A DNA stretch of 64,000 nucleotides from contig OZ026514.1 of NCBI GenBank assembly GCA_964019695.1, positions 101,539,845 through 101,603,844 on the forward strand, read 5' to 3'. Below the pieces are notes generated by a model that was not told the DNA's origin, did not search any database, and saw only the letters and a list, made by a program, of their open reading frames with translations. Origin of the DNA: Loripinus fragilis (Eukaryota > Mollusca > Bivalvia > Lucinida > Lucinidae). How positions within the stretch are numbered: position 1 is the stretch's first letter; each line of letters opens with the position of its first letter. A program made the position numbers and the translations under genes. Shown here one piece after another: positions 34,654-49,718 of this stretch.

Positions 34654-37600
34654 ACAGATGTGGACCTTACAAAATAGTGAAAATTTTGTACTATCTCAAA
34701 ATGAGGTAAGAAAATATTTTTTGGCAAAATTATTTTTTCCACTCATCAAAAGAACATTTCTACAACATTTGGGGCAGTTTTTGGAAAATTGAATTTTTGA
34801 CGGAAAATCGACAGGCGCGGACCTTTCAAAATAGTGAAAATTTTGTACTATCTCAAAATGGGGTAAGAAAATATTTTTTGGCAAAATTATTTGTTCCACT
34901 CATCAAATGAAACATTTCTACAACATTTGGGGCAGTTTTTGGAAAATTGAATTTTTGACGGAAAATCGACAGGCGCGGCCTTTCAAAATAGTGAAAATTT
35001 TGTACTATCTCAAAATGGGGTAAGAAAATATTTTTTGGCAAAATTATTTGTTCCACTCATCAAAAGAAACATTTCTATAATATTTGAGGCAGTTTTTGGA
35101 AAATTGAATTTTTGATAGAAAATCGACAGATGTGGACCTTACAAAATAGTGAAAATTATGTAATATCTCAAAATGGGGTAAAGAAATGTTTTTGGCAAAA
35201 CTATTTGTTCCACTCATCAAAAGAAACATTTCTACAACATTTGAGGCAGTTTTTGGAAAATTGAATTTTTGATGGAAAATCGACAGGCGCGACCCTTACA
35301 AAATAGTGAAAATTTTGTACTATCTCAAAATGGGGTAAGAAAATAATTTTTGGCAAAGTTATTTGTTCCACTCATCAAAAGAAACATTTCTTTAACACTT
35401 GAGCCAGTTTTTGGAAAATTGAATTTTTGGCGGAAAATCGACAGGCACGCACCTTACAAAATAGTGAAAATTTTGTTCTATCTCAAAATGGGGTAAGAAA
35501 ATATTTTTTGGCAAAATTATTTGTTCCACTCAACAAATGAAACATTTCTACAACATTTGGGACAGTTTTTGGAAAATTGAATTTTTGACGGAAAATCGAC
35601 AGGCGCGACCCTTACAAAATAGTGAAAATTTTGTACTATCTCAAAATGGGGTAAGAAAATATTTTTTGGCAAAATTATTTGTTCCACTCATCAAAGGAAA
35701 CATTTCTACATCATTTGAGGCAGTTTTTGGAAAATTGAATTTTTGACGGAAAATCGACAGGCGCGACCCTTACAAAATAGTGAAAATTTTGTACTATCTC
35801 AAAATGGGGTAAGAAAATAATTTTTTAGCAAAATTATTTGTTCCACTCATCAAAAGAAACATTTCTTCAACATTTGGGGCAATTTTTGGAAAAATGAATT
35901 TTTGACGGAAAATCGACAGGCGCGGACCTTACAAAATAGTGAAAATTTTGTACTATCTCAAAATGGGGTAAGAAAATATTTTTTGGAAAAATTATTTGTT
36001 CCACTCATCAAATGAAACATTTCTACAACATTTGGGGCAGTTTTTGGAAAATTGAATTTTTTACGGAAAATCGACAGATGTGGACCTTTCAAAATAGTGA
36101 AAATTTTGTACTATCTCAAAATGAGGTAAGAAAATATTTTTTGGCAAAATTATTTGTTCCACTCATCAAAAGAAACATTTCTACAACATTTGGGGCAGTT
36201 TTTGGAAAATTGAATTTTTGACGGAAAATCGACAGGCGCGGAACTTTAAGTTACAAAATAGTGAAAATTTTGTACTATCTCAAAATGGGGTAAGAAAATA
36301 TTTTTTGGCAAAATTATTTGTTCCACTCATCAAAAGAAACATTTCTATAATATTTGAGGCAGTTTTTGGAAAATTGAATTTTTGATAGAAAATCGACAGA
36401 TGTGGACCTTACAAAATAGTGAAAATTATGTACAATCTCAAAATGGGGTAAAGAAATGTTTTTGGCAAAACTATTTGTTCCAATAAATCAAAAGAAACAT
36501 TTCTATAACATTTGAGCCAGTTTTTGGAAAATTGAATTTTTGGCGGAAAATCAACAGGCACGTACCGTACAAAATAGTGAAAATTTTGTACTATCTTCAA
36601 ACGGGGTAAGAAAATATTTTTTGGCAAAATTATTTGTTCCACTCATCTAAAGAAACATTTCTACAATATTTGAGGCAGTTTTTGGAAAATTGAATTTTTG
36701 ACGGAAAATTGACAGGCGCGGACCTTACAAAATAGTGAAAATTTTGTACTATCTCAAAATGGGGTAAGAAAATATTTTTTGGCAAAATTATTTGTTCCAC
36801 TCGTCAAAAGAAACATTTCTACAACATTTGAGACACTTTTTGGAAAATTGAATTTTTGACATAAATCGACAGGTGCGGACCTTACCAAATGTTGAAAATT
36901 TTGTACTATCTCAAAATGGGGTAAGAAAATATTTTTTGGCAAAATTATTTGTTCCAATCATCAAAAGAAACATTTCTACAACATTTGAGGCAGTTTTTGG
37001 AAAATTGAATTTTTAAAGGAAAATCGACAGGCACGGACCTTACAAAATAGTGAAAATTTTGTACTATCTCAAAATGGGGTAAGAAAATATTTTTTGGCAA
37101 AATCATTTGTTCCACTCATCAAAAGAAACATTTCTACAACATTTGAGAAACTTTTTGGAAAATTGAATTGATGACATAAAATCGACAGGCGCGGACCTTA
37201 CCAAATAGTGAAAATTTTGTACTATCTCAAAATGGGGTAAGAAAATATTTTTTGGCAAAATTATTTGTTCCACTCATCAAAAGAAACATTTCTACAATAT
37301 TTGAGGCAGTTTTTGGAAAATTGAATTTTTGACAGAAAATCGACAGATGTGGACCTTACAAAATAGTGAAAATTTTGTACTATCTCAAAATGGGGTAAAG
37401 AAATGTTTTTGGCAAAACTATTTGTTCCACTCATCAAAAGAAACATTTCTACAACATTTGGGGCAGTTTTCGGAAAATTGAATTTTTGACGGAAAATCGA
37501 CAGGCGCGGACCTTACAAAATAGTGAAAATTTTGTACTATCTCAAAATGGGGTAAGAAAATAATTTTTTAGCAAAGTTATTTGTTCCACTCATCAAAAGA

Positions 37601-40147
37601 AACATTTCTTCAACATTTGGGGCAGTTTTTGGAAAATTGAATTTTTGACAGAAAATCGACAGGCGCGGACCTTACAAAATAGTGAAAATTTTGTACTATC
37701 TCAAAATGGGGTAAGAAAATATTTTTTGGCAAAATTATTTGTTCCACTCATCAAAGAAACATTTCTACAACATTTGGGGCAGTTTTCGGAAAATTGAATT
37801 TTTGACGGAAAATCGACAGGCGCGGACCTTACAAAATAGTGAAAATTTTGTACTATCTCAAAATGGTGTAAGAAAACATTTTTTGGCAAAATTATTTGTT
37901 CCACTCTTCAAAAGAAACATTTCTACAATATTTGAGGCAGTTTTTGGAAAATTGAATTTTTGACAGAAAATCGACAGATGTGGACCTTACAAAATAGTGA
38001 AAATTTTGTACTATCTCAAAATGGGGTAAAGAAAATTTTTGGCAAAACTATTTGTTCCAATCATCAAAAGAAACATTTCTTTAACACTTGAGCCAGTTTT
38101 TGGAAAATTGAATTTTTAGCGGAAAATCGACAGACACGCACCTTACAAAATAGTGAAAATTTTGTACTATCTCAAAATGGGGTAAGAAAATATTTTTTGG
38201 CAAAATTATTTGTCCCACTCAACAAATGAAACATTTCTACAACATTTGGGACAGTTTTTGGAAAATTGAATTTTTGACGGAAAATCGACAGGCGCGACCC
38301 TTACAAAATAGTGTAAATTTTGTACTATCTCAAAATGGGGTAAGAAAATATTTTTTGGCAAAATTATTTGTTCCACTCATCGAAGGAAACATTTCTACAT
38401 CATTTGAGGCAGTTTTTGGAAAATTGAATTTTTGACGGAAAATGGACAGGCGCGCCCCTTACAAAATAGTGAAAATTTTGTACTATCTCGAAATGGGGTA
38501 AGAAAATATTTTTTGGCAAAATTATTTGTTCCACTGGTCAAAAGAAACATTTCTACAACATTTGAGACACTTTTTGGAAAATTGAATTTTTGACATAAAT
38601 CGACAGGTGCGCACCTTACCAAATGTTGAAAATTTTGTACTATCTCAAAATGGGGTAAGAAAATATTTTTTGGCAAAATTATTTGTTCCACTCATCAAAT
38701 GAAACATTTCTACAACATTTGGGGCAGTTTTTGGAAAATTGAATTTTTGACGGAAAATCAACAGGCGCGGACCTTTCAAAATAGTGAAAATTTTGTACTA
38801 TCTCAAAATGAGGTAAGAAAATATTTTTTGGCAAAATTATTTGTTCCACTCATCAAAAGAAACATTTCTACAACATTTGGGGCAGTTTTTGGAAAATTGA
38901 ATTTTTGACGGAAAATCGACAGGCGCGGACCTTACAAAATAGTGAAAATTTTGTACTATCTCAAAATGGGGTAAGAAAATATTTTTTGGCAAAATTATTT
39001 GTTCCAGGCAGTTTTTGGAAAATTGAATATTTGACGGAAAATCGACAGATGTGGACCTTACAAAATAGTGAAAATTTTGTACTATCTCAAAATGGGGTAA
39101 AGAAATGTTTTTGGCAAAACTATTTGTTCCAATCATCAAAAGAAACATTTCTATAACGTTTGAGCCAGTTTTTGGAAAATTGAATTTTTGGTGGAAAATC
39201 GACAGGCACGGACCTTACAAAATAGTAAAAATTTTGTACTATCTCAAAATGGGGTAAGAAAATATTTTTTGGCAAAATTATTTGTTCCACTCATCAAAAG
39301 AAACATTTCTACAACATTTGGGGCAGTTTTTGGAAAATTGAATTTTTGACGGAAAATCGACAGGCGCTAACCTTACAAAATAGTGAAAATTTTGTACTAT
39401 CTCAAAATGGGGTAAGAAAACATTTTTTGGCAAAATTATTTGTTCTACTCATCAAAAGAAACATTTCTACAATATTTGAGGCAGTTTTTGGAAAATTGAA
39501 TTTTTGACAGAAAATCGACAGATGTGGACCTTACAAAATAGTGAAAATTTTGTACCATCTCAAAATGGGGAAAAAAATGTTTTTGGCAAAACTATTTGTT
39601 CCAATCATCAAAAGAAACATTTCTATAACACTTGAGCCAGTTTTTGGAAAATTGAATTTTTGGCGGAAAATCGACAGGCACGGACCTTACAAAATAGTGA
39701 AAATTTTGTACTATCTCAAAATGGGGTAAGAAAATATTTTTTGACAAAATTATTTGTTCCACTCATCAAAAGAAACATTTCTACAACATTTGGGGCAGTT
39801 TTTGGTAAATTGAATTTTTGACGGAAAATCGACAGGCGCGGACCTTACAAAATAGTGAAAATTTTGTACTATCTCAAAATGGGGTAAGAAAATATTTTTT
39901 GGCAAAATTATTTGTTCCACTCATCAGAAGAAACATTTCTACATCATTTGAGGCAGTTTTTGGAAAATTGAATTTTTGACGGAAAATCGACAGGCGCGAC
40001 CCTTACAAAATAGTGAAAATTTTGTACTATCTCAAAATGGGGTAAGAAAATATTTTCTGGCAAAATTATTTGTTCCACTCATCAAATGAAACATTTCTAC
40101 AACATTTGGGGCAGTTTTTGGAAAATTGAATTTTTGACAGAAAATCG
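34654..40147. repeat. 35-monomer block, unit B copy
   Basis: Counterpart of 5537-11030, including the ten-monomer insertion and the 126 bp monomer (38919). Substitutions against unit A seen by eye include 36451 (A against C at 7334), CGTACCGTAC near 36561 (CGGACCTTAC in A), 37104 and 37113, 38444 (G against C at 9327) and 38936 (A against G at 9819). Confidence 0.85.
38919..39044. repeat. Truncated 126 bp monomer (unit B)
   Basis: Unit B counterpart of the copy at 9802; it is not preceded by a 164 bp monomer, as in unit A. Confidence 0.93.
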
Positions 40148-43100
40148 ACAGGCGCGAAACCTTTCAAAATAGTGAAAATTTTGTACTATCTCAAAATGAG
40201 GTAAGAAAATATTTTTTGGCAAAATTATTTGTTCCACTCATCAAAAGAACATTTCTACAACATTTGGGGCAGTTTTTGGAAAATTGAATTTTTGACGGAA
40301 AATCGACAGGCGCGGACCTTTCAAAATAGTGAAAATTTTGTACTATCTCAAAATGGGGTAAGAAAATATTTTTTGGCAAAATTATTTGTTCCACTCATCA
40401 AATGAAACATTTCTACAACATTTGGGGCAGTTTTTGGAAAATTGAATTTTTGACGGAAAATCGACAGGCGCGGCCTTTCAAAATAGTGAAAATTTTGTAC
40501 TATCTCAAAATGGGATAAGAAAATATTTTTTGGCAAAATTATTTGTTCCACTCATCAAAAGAAACATTTCTATAATATTTGAGGCAGTTTTTGGAAAATT
40601 GAATTTTTGATAGAAAATCGACAGATGTGGACCTTACAAAATAGTGAAAATTATGTAATATCTCAAAATGGGGTAAAGAAATGTTTTTGGCAAAACTATT
40701 TGTTCCACTCATCAAAAGAAACATTTCTACAACATTTGAGGCAGTTTTTGGAAAATTGAATTTTTGATGGAAAATCGACAGGCGCGACCCTTACAAAATA
40801 GTGAAAATTTTGTACTATCTCAAAATGGGGTAAGAAAATAATTTTTGGCAAAGTTATTTGTTCCACTCATCAAAAGAAACATTTCTTTAACACTTGAGCC
40901 AGTTTTTGGAAAATTGAATTTTTGGCGGAAAATCGACAGGCACGCACCTTACAAAATAGTGAAAATTTTGTTCTATCTCAAAATGGGGTAAGAAAATATT
41001 TTTTGGCAAAATTATTTGTTCCACTCAACAAATGAAACATTTCTACAACATTTGGGACAGTTTTTGGAAAATTGAATTTTTGACGGAAAATCGACAGGCG
41101 CGACCCTTACAAAATAGTGAAAATTTTGTACTATCTCAAAATGGGGTAAGAAAATATTTTTTGGCAAAATTATTTGTTCCACTCATCAAAGGAAACATTT
41201 CTACATCATTTGAGGCAGTTTTTGGAAAATTGAATTTTTGACGGAAAATCGACAGGCGCGACCCTTACAAAATAGTGAAAATTTTGTACTATCTCAAAAT
41301 GGGGTAAGAAAATAATTTTTTAGCAAAATTATTTGTTCCACTCATCAAAAGAAACATTTCTTCAACATTTGGGGCAATTTTTGGAAAAATGAATTTTTGA
41401 CGGAAAATCGACAGGCGCGGACCTTACAAAATAGTGAAAATTTTGTACTATCTCAAAATGGGGTAAGAAAATATTTTTTGGCAAAATTATTTGTTCCACT
41501 CATCAAATGAAACATTTCTACAACATTTGGGGCATTTTTTGGAAAATTGAATTTTTGACGGAAAATCGACAGGCGCGGACCTTTCAAAATAGTGAAAATT
41601 TTGTACTATCTCAAAATGAGGTAAGAAAATATTTTTTGGCAAAATTATTTGTTCCACTCTTCAAAAGAAACATTTCTACAATATTTGAGGCAGTTTTCGG
41701 AAAATTGAATTTTTGACGGAAAATCGACAGGCGCGGACCTTACAAAATAGTGAAAATTTTGTACTATCTCAAAATGGTGTAAGAAAACATTTTTTGGCAA
41801 AATTATTTGTTCCACTCTTCAAAAGAAACATTTCTACAATATTTGAGGCAGTTTTTGGAAAATTGAATTTTTGACAGAAAATCGACAGATGTGGACCTTA
41901 CAAAATAGTGAAAATTTTGTACTATCTCAAAATGGGGTAAAGAAAATTTTTGGCAAAACTATTTGTTCCAATCATCAAAAGAAACATTTCTTTAACACTT
42001 GAGCCAGTTTTTGGAAAATTGAATTTTTAGCGGAAAATCGACAGACACGCACCTTACAAAATAGTGAAAATTTTGTACTATCTCAAAATGGGGTAAGAAA
42101 ATATTTTTTGGCAAAATTATTTGTCCCACTCAACAAATGAAACATTTCTACAACATTTGGGACAGTTTTTGGAAAATTGAATTTTTGACGGAAAATCGAC
42201 AGGCGCGACCCTTACAAAATAGTGTAAATTTTGTACTATCTCAAAATGGGGTAAGAAAATATTTTTTGGCAAAATTATTTGTTCCACTCATCGAAGGAAA
42301 CATTTCTACATCATTTGAGGCAGTTTTTGGAAAATTGAATTTTTGACGGAAAATCGACAGGCGCGCCCCTTACAAAATAGTGAAAATTTTGTACTATCTC
42401 GAAATGGGGTAAGAAAATATTTTTTGGCAAAATTATTTGTTCCACTGGTCAAAAGAAACATTTCTACAACATTTGAGACACTTTTTGGAAAATTGAATTT
42501 TTGACATAAATCGACAGGTGCGCACCTTACCAAATGTTGAAAATTTTGTACTATCTCAAAATGGGGTAAGAAAATATTTTTTGGCAAAATTATTTGTTCC
42601 TCTCATCAAATGAAACATTTCTACAACATTTGGGGCAGTTTTTGGAAAATTGAATTTTTGACGGAAAATCAACAGGCGCGGACCTTTCAAAATAGTGAAA
42701 ATTTTGTACTATCTCAAAATGAGGTAAGAAAATATTTTTTGGCAAAATTATTTGTTCCACTCATCAAAAGAAACATTTCTACAACATTTGGGGCAGTTTT
42801 TGGAAAATTGAATTTTTGACGGAAAATCGACAGGCGCGGACCTTTAAGTTACAAAATAGTGAAAATTTTGTACTATCTCAAAATGGGGTAAGAAAATATT
42901 TTTTGGCAAAATTATTTGTTCCACTCATCAAAAGAAACATTTCTATAATATTTGGGGCAGTTTTTGGAAAATTGAATTTTTGACGGAAAATCGACAGGCG
43001 CGGACCTTACAAAATAGTGAAAATTTTGTACTATCTCAAAATGGGGTAAGAAAATATTTTTTGGCAAAATTATTTGTTCCAGGCAGTTTTTGGAAAATTG

Positions 43101-44380
43101 AATATTTGACGGAAAATCGACAGATGTGGACCTTACAAAATAGTGAAAATTTTGTACTATCTCAAAATGGGGTAAAGAAATGTTTTTGGCAAAACTATTT
43201 GTTCCAATCATCAAAAGAAACATTTCTATAACGTTTGAGCCAGTTTTTGCCAAATTGAATTTTTGGCGGAAAATCGACAGGCAATGACCTTACAAAATAG
43301 TAAAAATTTTGTACTATCTCAAAATGGGGTAAGAAAATATTTTTTGGCAAAATTATTTGTTCCACTCATCAAAAGAAACATTTCTACAACATTTGGGGCA
43401 GTTTTTGGAAAATTGAATTTTTGACGGAAAATCGACAGGCGCTAACCTTACAAAATAGTGAAAATTTTGTACTATCTCAAAATGGGGTAAGAAAACATTT
43501 TTTGGCAAAATTATTTGTTCTACTCATCAAAAGAAACATTTCTACAATATTTGAGGCAGTTTTTGGAAAATTGAATTTTTGACAGAAAATCGACAGATGT
43601 GGACCTTACAAAATAGTGAAAATTTTGTACCATCTCAAAATGGGGAAAAAAATGTTTTTGGCAAAACTATTTGTTCCAATCATCAAAAGAAACATTTCTA
43701 TAACACTTGAGCCAGTTTTTGGAAAATTGAATTTTTGGCGGAAAATCGACAGGCACGGACCTTACAAAATAGTGAAAATTTTGTACTATCTCAAAATGGG
43801 GTAAGAAAATATTTTTTGACAAAATAATTTGTTCCACTCATCAAAAGAAACATTTCTACAACATTTGGGGCAGTTTTTGGTAAATTGAATTTTTGACGGA
43901 AAATCGACAGGCGCGGACCTTACAAAATAGTGAAAATTTTGTACTATCTCAAAATGGGGTAAGAAAATATTTTTTGGCAAAATTATTTGTTCCACTCATC
44001 AGAAGAAACATTTCTACATCATTTGAGGCAGTTTTTGGAAAATTGAATTTTTGACGGAAAATCGACAGGCGCGACCCTTACAAAATAGTGAAAATTTTGT
44101 ACTATCTCAAAATGGGGTAAGAAAATATTTTTTGGCAAAATTATTTGTTCCACTCATCAGAAGAAACATTTCTACATCATTTGAGGCAGTTTTTGGAAAA
44201 TTGAATTTTTGACGGAAAATCGACAGGCGCGACCCTTACAAAATAGTGAAAATTTTGTACTATCTCAAAATGGGGTAAGAAAATATTTTCTGGCAAAATT
44301 ATTTGTTCCACTCATCAAATGAAACATTTCTACAACATTTGGGGCAGTTTTTGGAAAATTGAATTTTTGACAGAAAATCG
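40148..44380. repeat. 27-monomer block, first copy in unit B
   Basis: Counterpart of 11031-15263 with the same doubled CAGAAG monomer at its right end and adjacent 164 bp (42830) and 126 bp (42994) monomers. Differences seen are 40239 (C against A at 11122) and 43914 (C against A at 14797). Confidence 0.88.
42994..43119. repeat. Truncated 126 bp monomer (unit B)
   Basis: Unit B counterpart of the copy at 13877. Confidence 0.93.
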
Positions 44381-47300
44381 ACAGGCGCGAAACCTTTCAA
44401 AATAGTGAAAATTTTGTACTATCTCAAAATGAGGTAAGAAAATATTTTTTGGCAAAATTATTTGTTCCACTCATCAAAAGAACATTTCTACAACATTTGG
44501 GGCAGTTTTTGGAAAATTGAATTTTTGACGGAAAATCGACAGGCGCGGACCTTTCAAAATAGTGAAAATTTTGTACTATCTCAAAATGGGGTAAGAAAAT
44601 ATTTTTTGGCAAAATTATTTGTTCCACTCATCAAATGAAACATTTCTACAACATTTGGGGCAGTTTTTGGAAAATTGAATTTTTGACGGAAAATCGACAG
44701 GCGCGGCCTTTCAAAATAGTGAAAATTTTGTACTATCTCAAAATGGGGTAAGAAAATATTTTTTGGCAAAATTATTTGTTCCACTCATCAAAAGAAACAT
44801 TTCTATAATATTTGAGGCAGTTTTTGGAAAATTGAATTTTTGATAGAAAATCGACAGATGTGGACCTTACAAAATAGTGAAAATTATGTAATATCTCAAA
44901 ATGGGGTAAAGAAATGTTTTTGGCAAAACTATTTGTTCCACTCATCAAAAGAAACATTTCTACAACATTTGAGGCAGTTTTTGGAAAATTGAATTTTTGA
45001 TGGAAAATCGACAGGCGCGACCCTTACAAAATAGTGAAAATTTTGTACTATCTCAAAATGGGGTAAGAAAATAATTTTTGGCAAAGTTATTTGTTCCACT
45101 CATCAAAAGAAACATTTCTTTAACACTTGAGCCAGTTTTTGGAAAATTGAATTTTTGGCGGAAAATCGACAGGCACGCACCTTACAAAATAGTGAAAATT
45201 TTGTTCTATCTCAAAATGGGGTAAGAAAATATTTTTTGGCAAAATTATTTGTTCCACTCAACAAATGAAACATTTCTACAACATTTGGGACAGTTTTTGG
45301 AAAATTGAATTTTTGACGGAAAATCGACAGGCGCGACCCTTACAAAATAGTGAAAATTTTGTACTATCTCAAAATGGGGTAAGAAAATATTTTTTGGCAA
45401 AATTATTTGTTCCACTCATCAAAGGAAACATTTCTACATCATTTGAGGCAGTTTTTGGAAAATTGAATTTTTGACGGAAAATCGACAGGCGCGACCCTTA
45501 CAAAATAGTGAAAATTTTGTACTATCTCAAAATGGGGTAAGAAAATAATTTTTTAGCAAAATTATTTGTTCCACTCATCAAAAGAAACATTTCTTCAACA
45601 TTTGGGGCAATTTTTGGAAAAATGAATTTTTGACGGAAAATCGACAGGCGCGGACCTTACAAAATAGTGAAAATTTTGTACTATCTCAAAATGGGGTAAG
45701 AAAATATTTTTTGGCAAAATTATTTGTTCCACTCATCAAATGAAACATTTCTACAACATTTGGGGCATTTTTTGGAAAATTGAATTTTTGACGGAAAATC
45801 GACAGGCGCGGACCTTTCAAAATAGTGAAAATTTTGTACTATCTCAAAATGAGGTAAGAAAATATTTTTTGGCAAAATTATTTGTTCCACTCTTCAAAAG
45901 AAACATTTCTACAATATTTGAGGCAGTTTTCGGAAAATTGAATTTTTGACGGAAAATCGACAGGCGCGGACCTTACAAAATAGTGAAAATTTTGTACTAT
46001 CTCAAAATGGTGTAAGAAAACATTTTTTGGCAAAATTATTTGTTCCACTCTTCAAAAGAAACATTTCTACAATATTTGAGGCAGTTTTTGGAAAATTGAA
46101 TTTTTGACAGAAAATCGACAGATGTGGACCTTACAAAATAGTGAAAATTTTGTACTATCTCAAAATGGGGTAAAGAAAATTTTTGGCAAAACTATTTGTT
46201 CCAATCATCAAAAGAAACATTTCTTTAACACTTGAGCCAGTTTTTGGAAAATTGAATTTTTAGCGGAAAATCGACAGACACGCACCTTACAAAATAGTGA
46301 AAATTTTGTACTATCTCAAAATGGGGTAAGAAAATATTTTTTGGCAAAATTATTTGTCCCACTCAACAAATGAAACATTTCTACAACATTTGGGACAGTT
46401 TTTGGAAAATTGAATTTTTGACGGAAAATCGACAGGCGCGACCCTTACAAAATAGTGTAAATTTTGTACTATCTCAAAATGGGGTAAGAAAATATTTTTT
46501 GGCAAAATTATTTGTTCCACTCATCGAAGGAAACATTTCTACATCATTTGAGGCAGTTTTTGGAAAATTGAATTTTTGACGGAAAATCGACAGGCGCGCC
46601 CCTTACAAAATAGTGAAAATTTTGTACTATCTCGAAATGGGGTAAGAAAATATTTTTTGGCAAAATTATTTGTTCCACTGGTCAAAAGAAACATTTCTAC
46701 AACATTTGAGACACTTTTTGGAAAATTGAATTTTTGACATAAATCGACAGGTGCGCACCTTACCAAATGTTGAAAATTTTGTACTATCTCAAAATGGGGT
46801 AAGAAAATATTTTTTGGCAAAATTATTTGTTCCTCTCATCAAATGAAACATTTCTACAACATTTGGGGCAGTTTTTGGAAAATTGAATTTTTGACGGAAA
46901 ATCAACAGGCGCGGACCTTTCAAAATAGTGAAAATTTTGTACTATCTCAAAATGAGGTAAGAAAATATTTTTTGGCAAAATTATTTGTTCCACTCATCAA
47001 AAGAAACATTTCTACAACATTTGGGGCAGTTTTTGGAAAATTGAATTTTTGACGGAAAATCGACAGGCGCGGACCTTTAAGTTACAAAATAGTGAAAATT
47101 TTGTACTATCTCAAAATGGGGTAAGAAAATATTTTTTGGCAAAATTATTTGTTCCACTCATCAAAAGAAACATTTCTATAATATTTGGGGCAGTTTTTGG
47201 AAAATTGAATTTTTGACGGAAAATCGACAGGCGCGGACCTTACAAAATAGTGAAAATTTTGTACTATCTCAAAATGGGGTAAGAAAATATTTTTTGGCAA

Positions 47301-48614
47301 AATTATTTGTTCCAGGCAGTTTTTGGAAAATTGAATATTTGACGGAAAATCGACAGATGTGGACCTTACAAAATAGTGAAAATTTTGTACTATCTCAAAA
47401 TGGGGTAAAGAAATGTTTTTGGCAAAACTATTTGTTCCAATCATCAAAAGAAACATTTCTATAACGTTTGAGCCAGTTTTTGCCAAATTGAATTTTTGGC
47501 GGAAAATCGACAGGCAATGACCTTACAAAATAGTAAAAATTTTGTACTATCTCAAAATGGGGTAAGAAAATATTTTTTGGCAAAATTATTTGTTCCACTC
47601 ATCAAAAGAAACATTTCTACAACATTTGGGGCAGTTTTTGGAAAATTGAATTTTTGACGGAAAATCGACAGGCGCTAACCTTACAAAATAGTGAAAATTT
47701 TGTACTATCTCAAAATGGGGTAAGAAAACATTTTTTGGCAAAATTATTTGTTCTACTCATCAAAAGAAACATTTCTACAATATTTGAGGCAGTTTTTGGA
47801 AAATTGAATTTTTGACAGAAAATCGACAGATGTGGACCTTACAAAATAGTGAAAATTTTGTACCATCTCAAAATGGGGAAAAAAATGTTTTTGGCAAAAC
47901 TATTTGTTCCAATCATCAAAAGAAACATTTCTATAACACTTGAGCCAGTTTTTGGAAAATTGAATTTTTGGCGGAAAATCGACAGGCACGGACCTTACAA
48001 AATAGTGAAAATTTTGTACTATCTCAAAATGGGGTAAGAAAATATTTTTTGACAAAATAATTTGTTCCACTCATCAAAAGAAACATTTCTACAACATTTG
48101 GGGCAGTTTTTGGTAAATTGAATTTTTGACGGAAAATCGACAGGCGCGGACCTTACAAAATAGTGAAAATTTTGTACTATCTCAAAATGGGGTAAGAAAA
48201 TATTTTTTGGCAAAATTATTTGTTCCACTCATCAGAAGAAACATTTCTACATCATTTGAGGCAGTTTTTGGAAAATTGAATTTTTGACGGAAAATCGACA
48301 GGCGCGACCCTTACAAAATAGTGAAAATTTTGTACTATCTCAAAATGGGGTAAGAAAATAATTTTTTAGCAAAATTATTTGTTCCACTCATCAAAAGAAA
48401 CATTTCTTCAACATTTGGGGCAGTTTTTGGAAAATTTAATTTTTGACGGAAAATCGACAGGCGCGGACCTTACAAAATAGTGAAAATTTTGTACTATCTC
48501 AAAATGGGGTAAGAAAATATTTTCTGGCAAAATTATTTGTTCCACTCATCAAATGAAACATTTCTACAACATTTGGGGCAGTTTTTGGAAAATTGAATTT
48601 TTGACAGAAAATCG
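44381..48614. repeat. 27-monomer block, second copy in unit B
   Basis: Counterpart of 15264-19497, collinear throughout, with the 164 bp monomer at 47063 and the 126 bp monomer at 47227. I noticed no difference from unit A in the parts compared by eye. Confidence 0.88.
47227..47352. repeat. Truncated 126 bp monomer (unit B)
   Basis: Unit B counterpart of the copy at 18110. Confidence 0.93.
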
Positions 48615-49718
48615 ACAGGCGCGAAACCTTTCAAAATAGTGAAAATTTTGTACTATCTCAAAATGAGGTAAGAAAATATTTTTTGGCAAAATTATTTGTT
48701 CCACTCATCAAAAGAACATTTCTACAACATTTGGGGCAGTTTTTGGAAAATTGAATTTTTGACGGAAAATCGACAGGCGCGGACCTTTCAAAATAGTGAA
48801 AATTTTGTACTATCTCAAAATGGGGTAAGAAAATATTTTTTGGCAAAATTATTTGTTCCACTCATCAAATGAAACATTTCTACAACATTTGGGGCAGTTT
48901 TTGGAAAATTGAATTTTTGACGGAAAATCGACATGCGCGGCCTTTCAAAATAGTGAAAATTTTGTACTATCTCAAAATGGGGTAAGAAAATATTTTTTGG
49001 CAAAATTATTTGTTCCACTCATCAAAAGAAACATTTCTATAATATTTGAGGCAGTTTTTGGAAAATTGAATTTTTGATAGAAAATCGACAGATGTGGACC
49101 TTACAAAATAGTGAAAATTATGTAATATCTCAAAATGGGGTAAAGAAATGTTTTTGGCAAAACTATTTGTTCCACTCATCAAAAGAAACATTTCTACAAC
49201 ATTTGAGGCAGTTTTTGGAAAATTGAATTTTTGAACGAAAATCGACAGGCGCGACCCTTACAAAATAGTGAAAATTTTGTACTATCTCAAAATGGGGTAA
49301 GAAAATAATTTTTGGCAAAGTTATTTGTTCCACTCATCAAAAGAAACATTTCTTTAACACTTGAGCCAGTTTTTGGAAAATTGAATTTTTGGCGGAAAAT
49401 CGACAGGCACGCACCTTACAAAATAGTGAAAATTTTGTTCTATCTCAAAATGGGGTAAGAAAATATTTTTTGGCGAAATTATTTGTTCCACTCAACAAAT
49501 GAAACATTTCTACAACATTTGGGACAGTTTTTGGAAAATTGAATTTTTGACGGAAAATCGACAGGCGCGACCCTTACAAAATAGTGAAAATTTTGTACTA
49601 TCTCAAAATGGGGTAAGAAAATATTTTTTGGCAAAATTATTTGTTCCACTCATCAAAGGAAACATTTCTACATCATTTGAGGCAGTTTTTGGAAAATTGA
49701 ATTTTTGACGGAAAATCG
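48615..49718. repeat. Partial third 27-monomer block copy, unit B
   Basis: Counterpart of 19498-20601, sharing the rare CGACATGCGCGG, TTGAACGAAAATCG and GGCGAAATT variants. The nine extra monomers at 60924-62344 match this stretch plus two preceding monomers, but carry CGACAGGCGCGG and TTGATGGAAAATCG at the first two of these sites, so they derive from a related copy and not directly from this one. Confidence 0.85.
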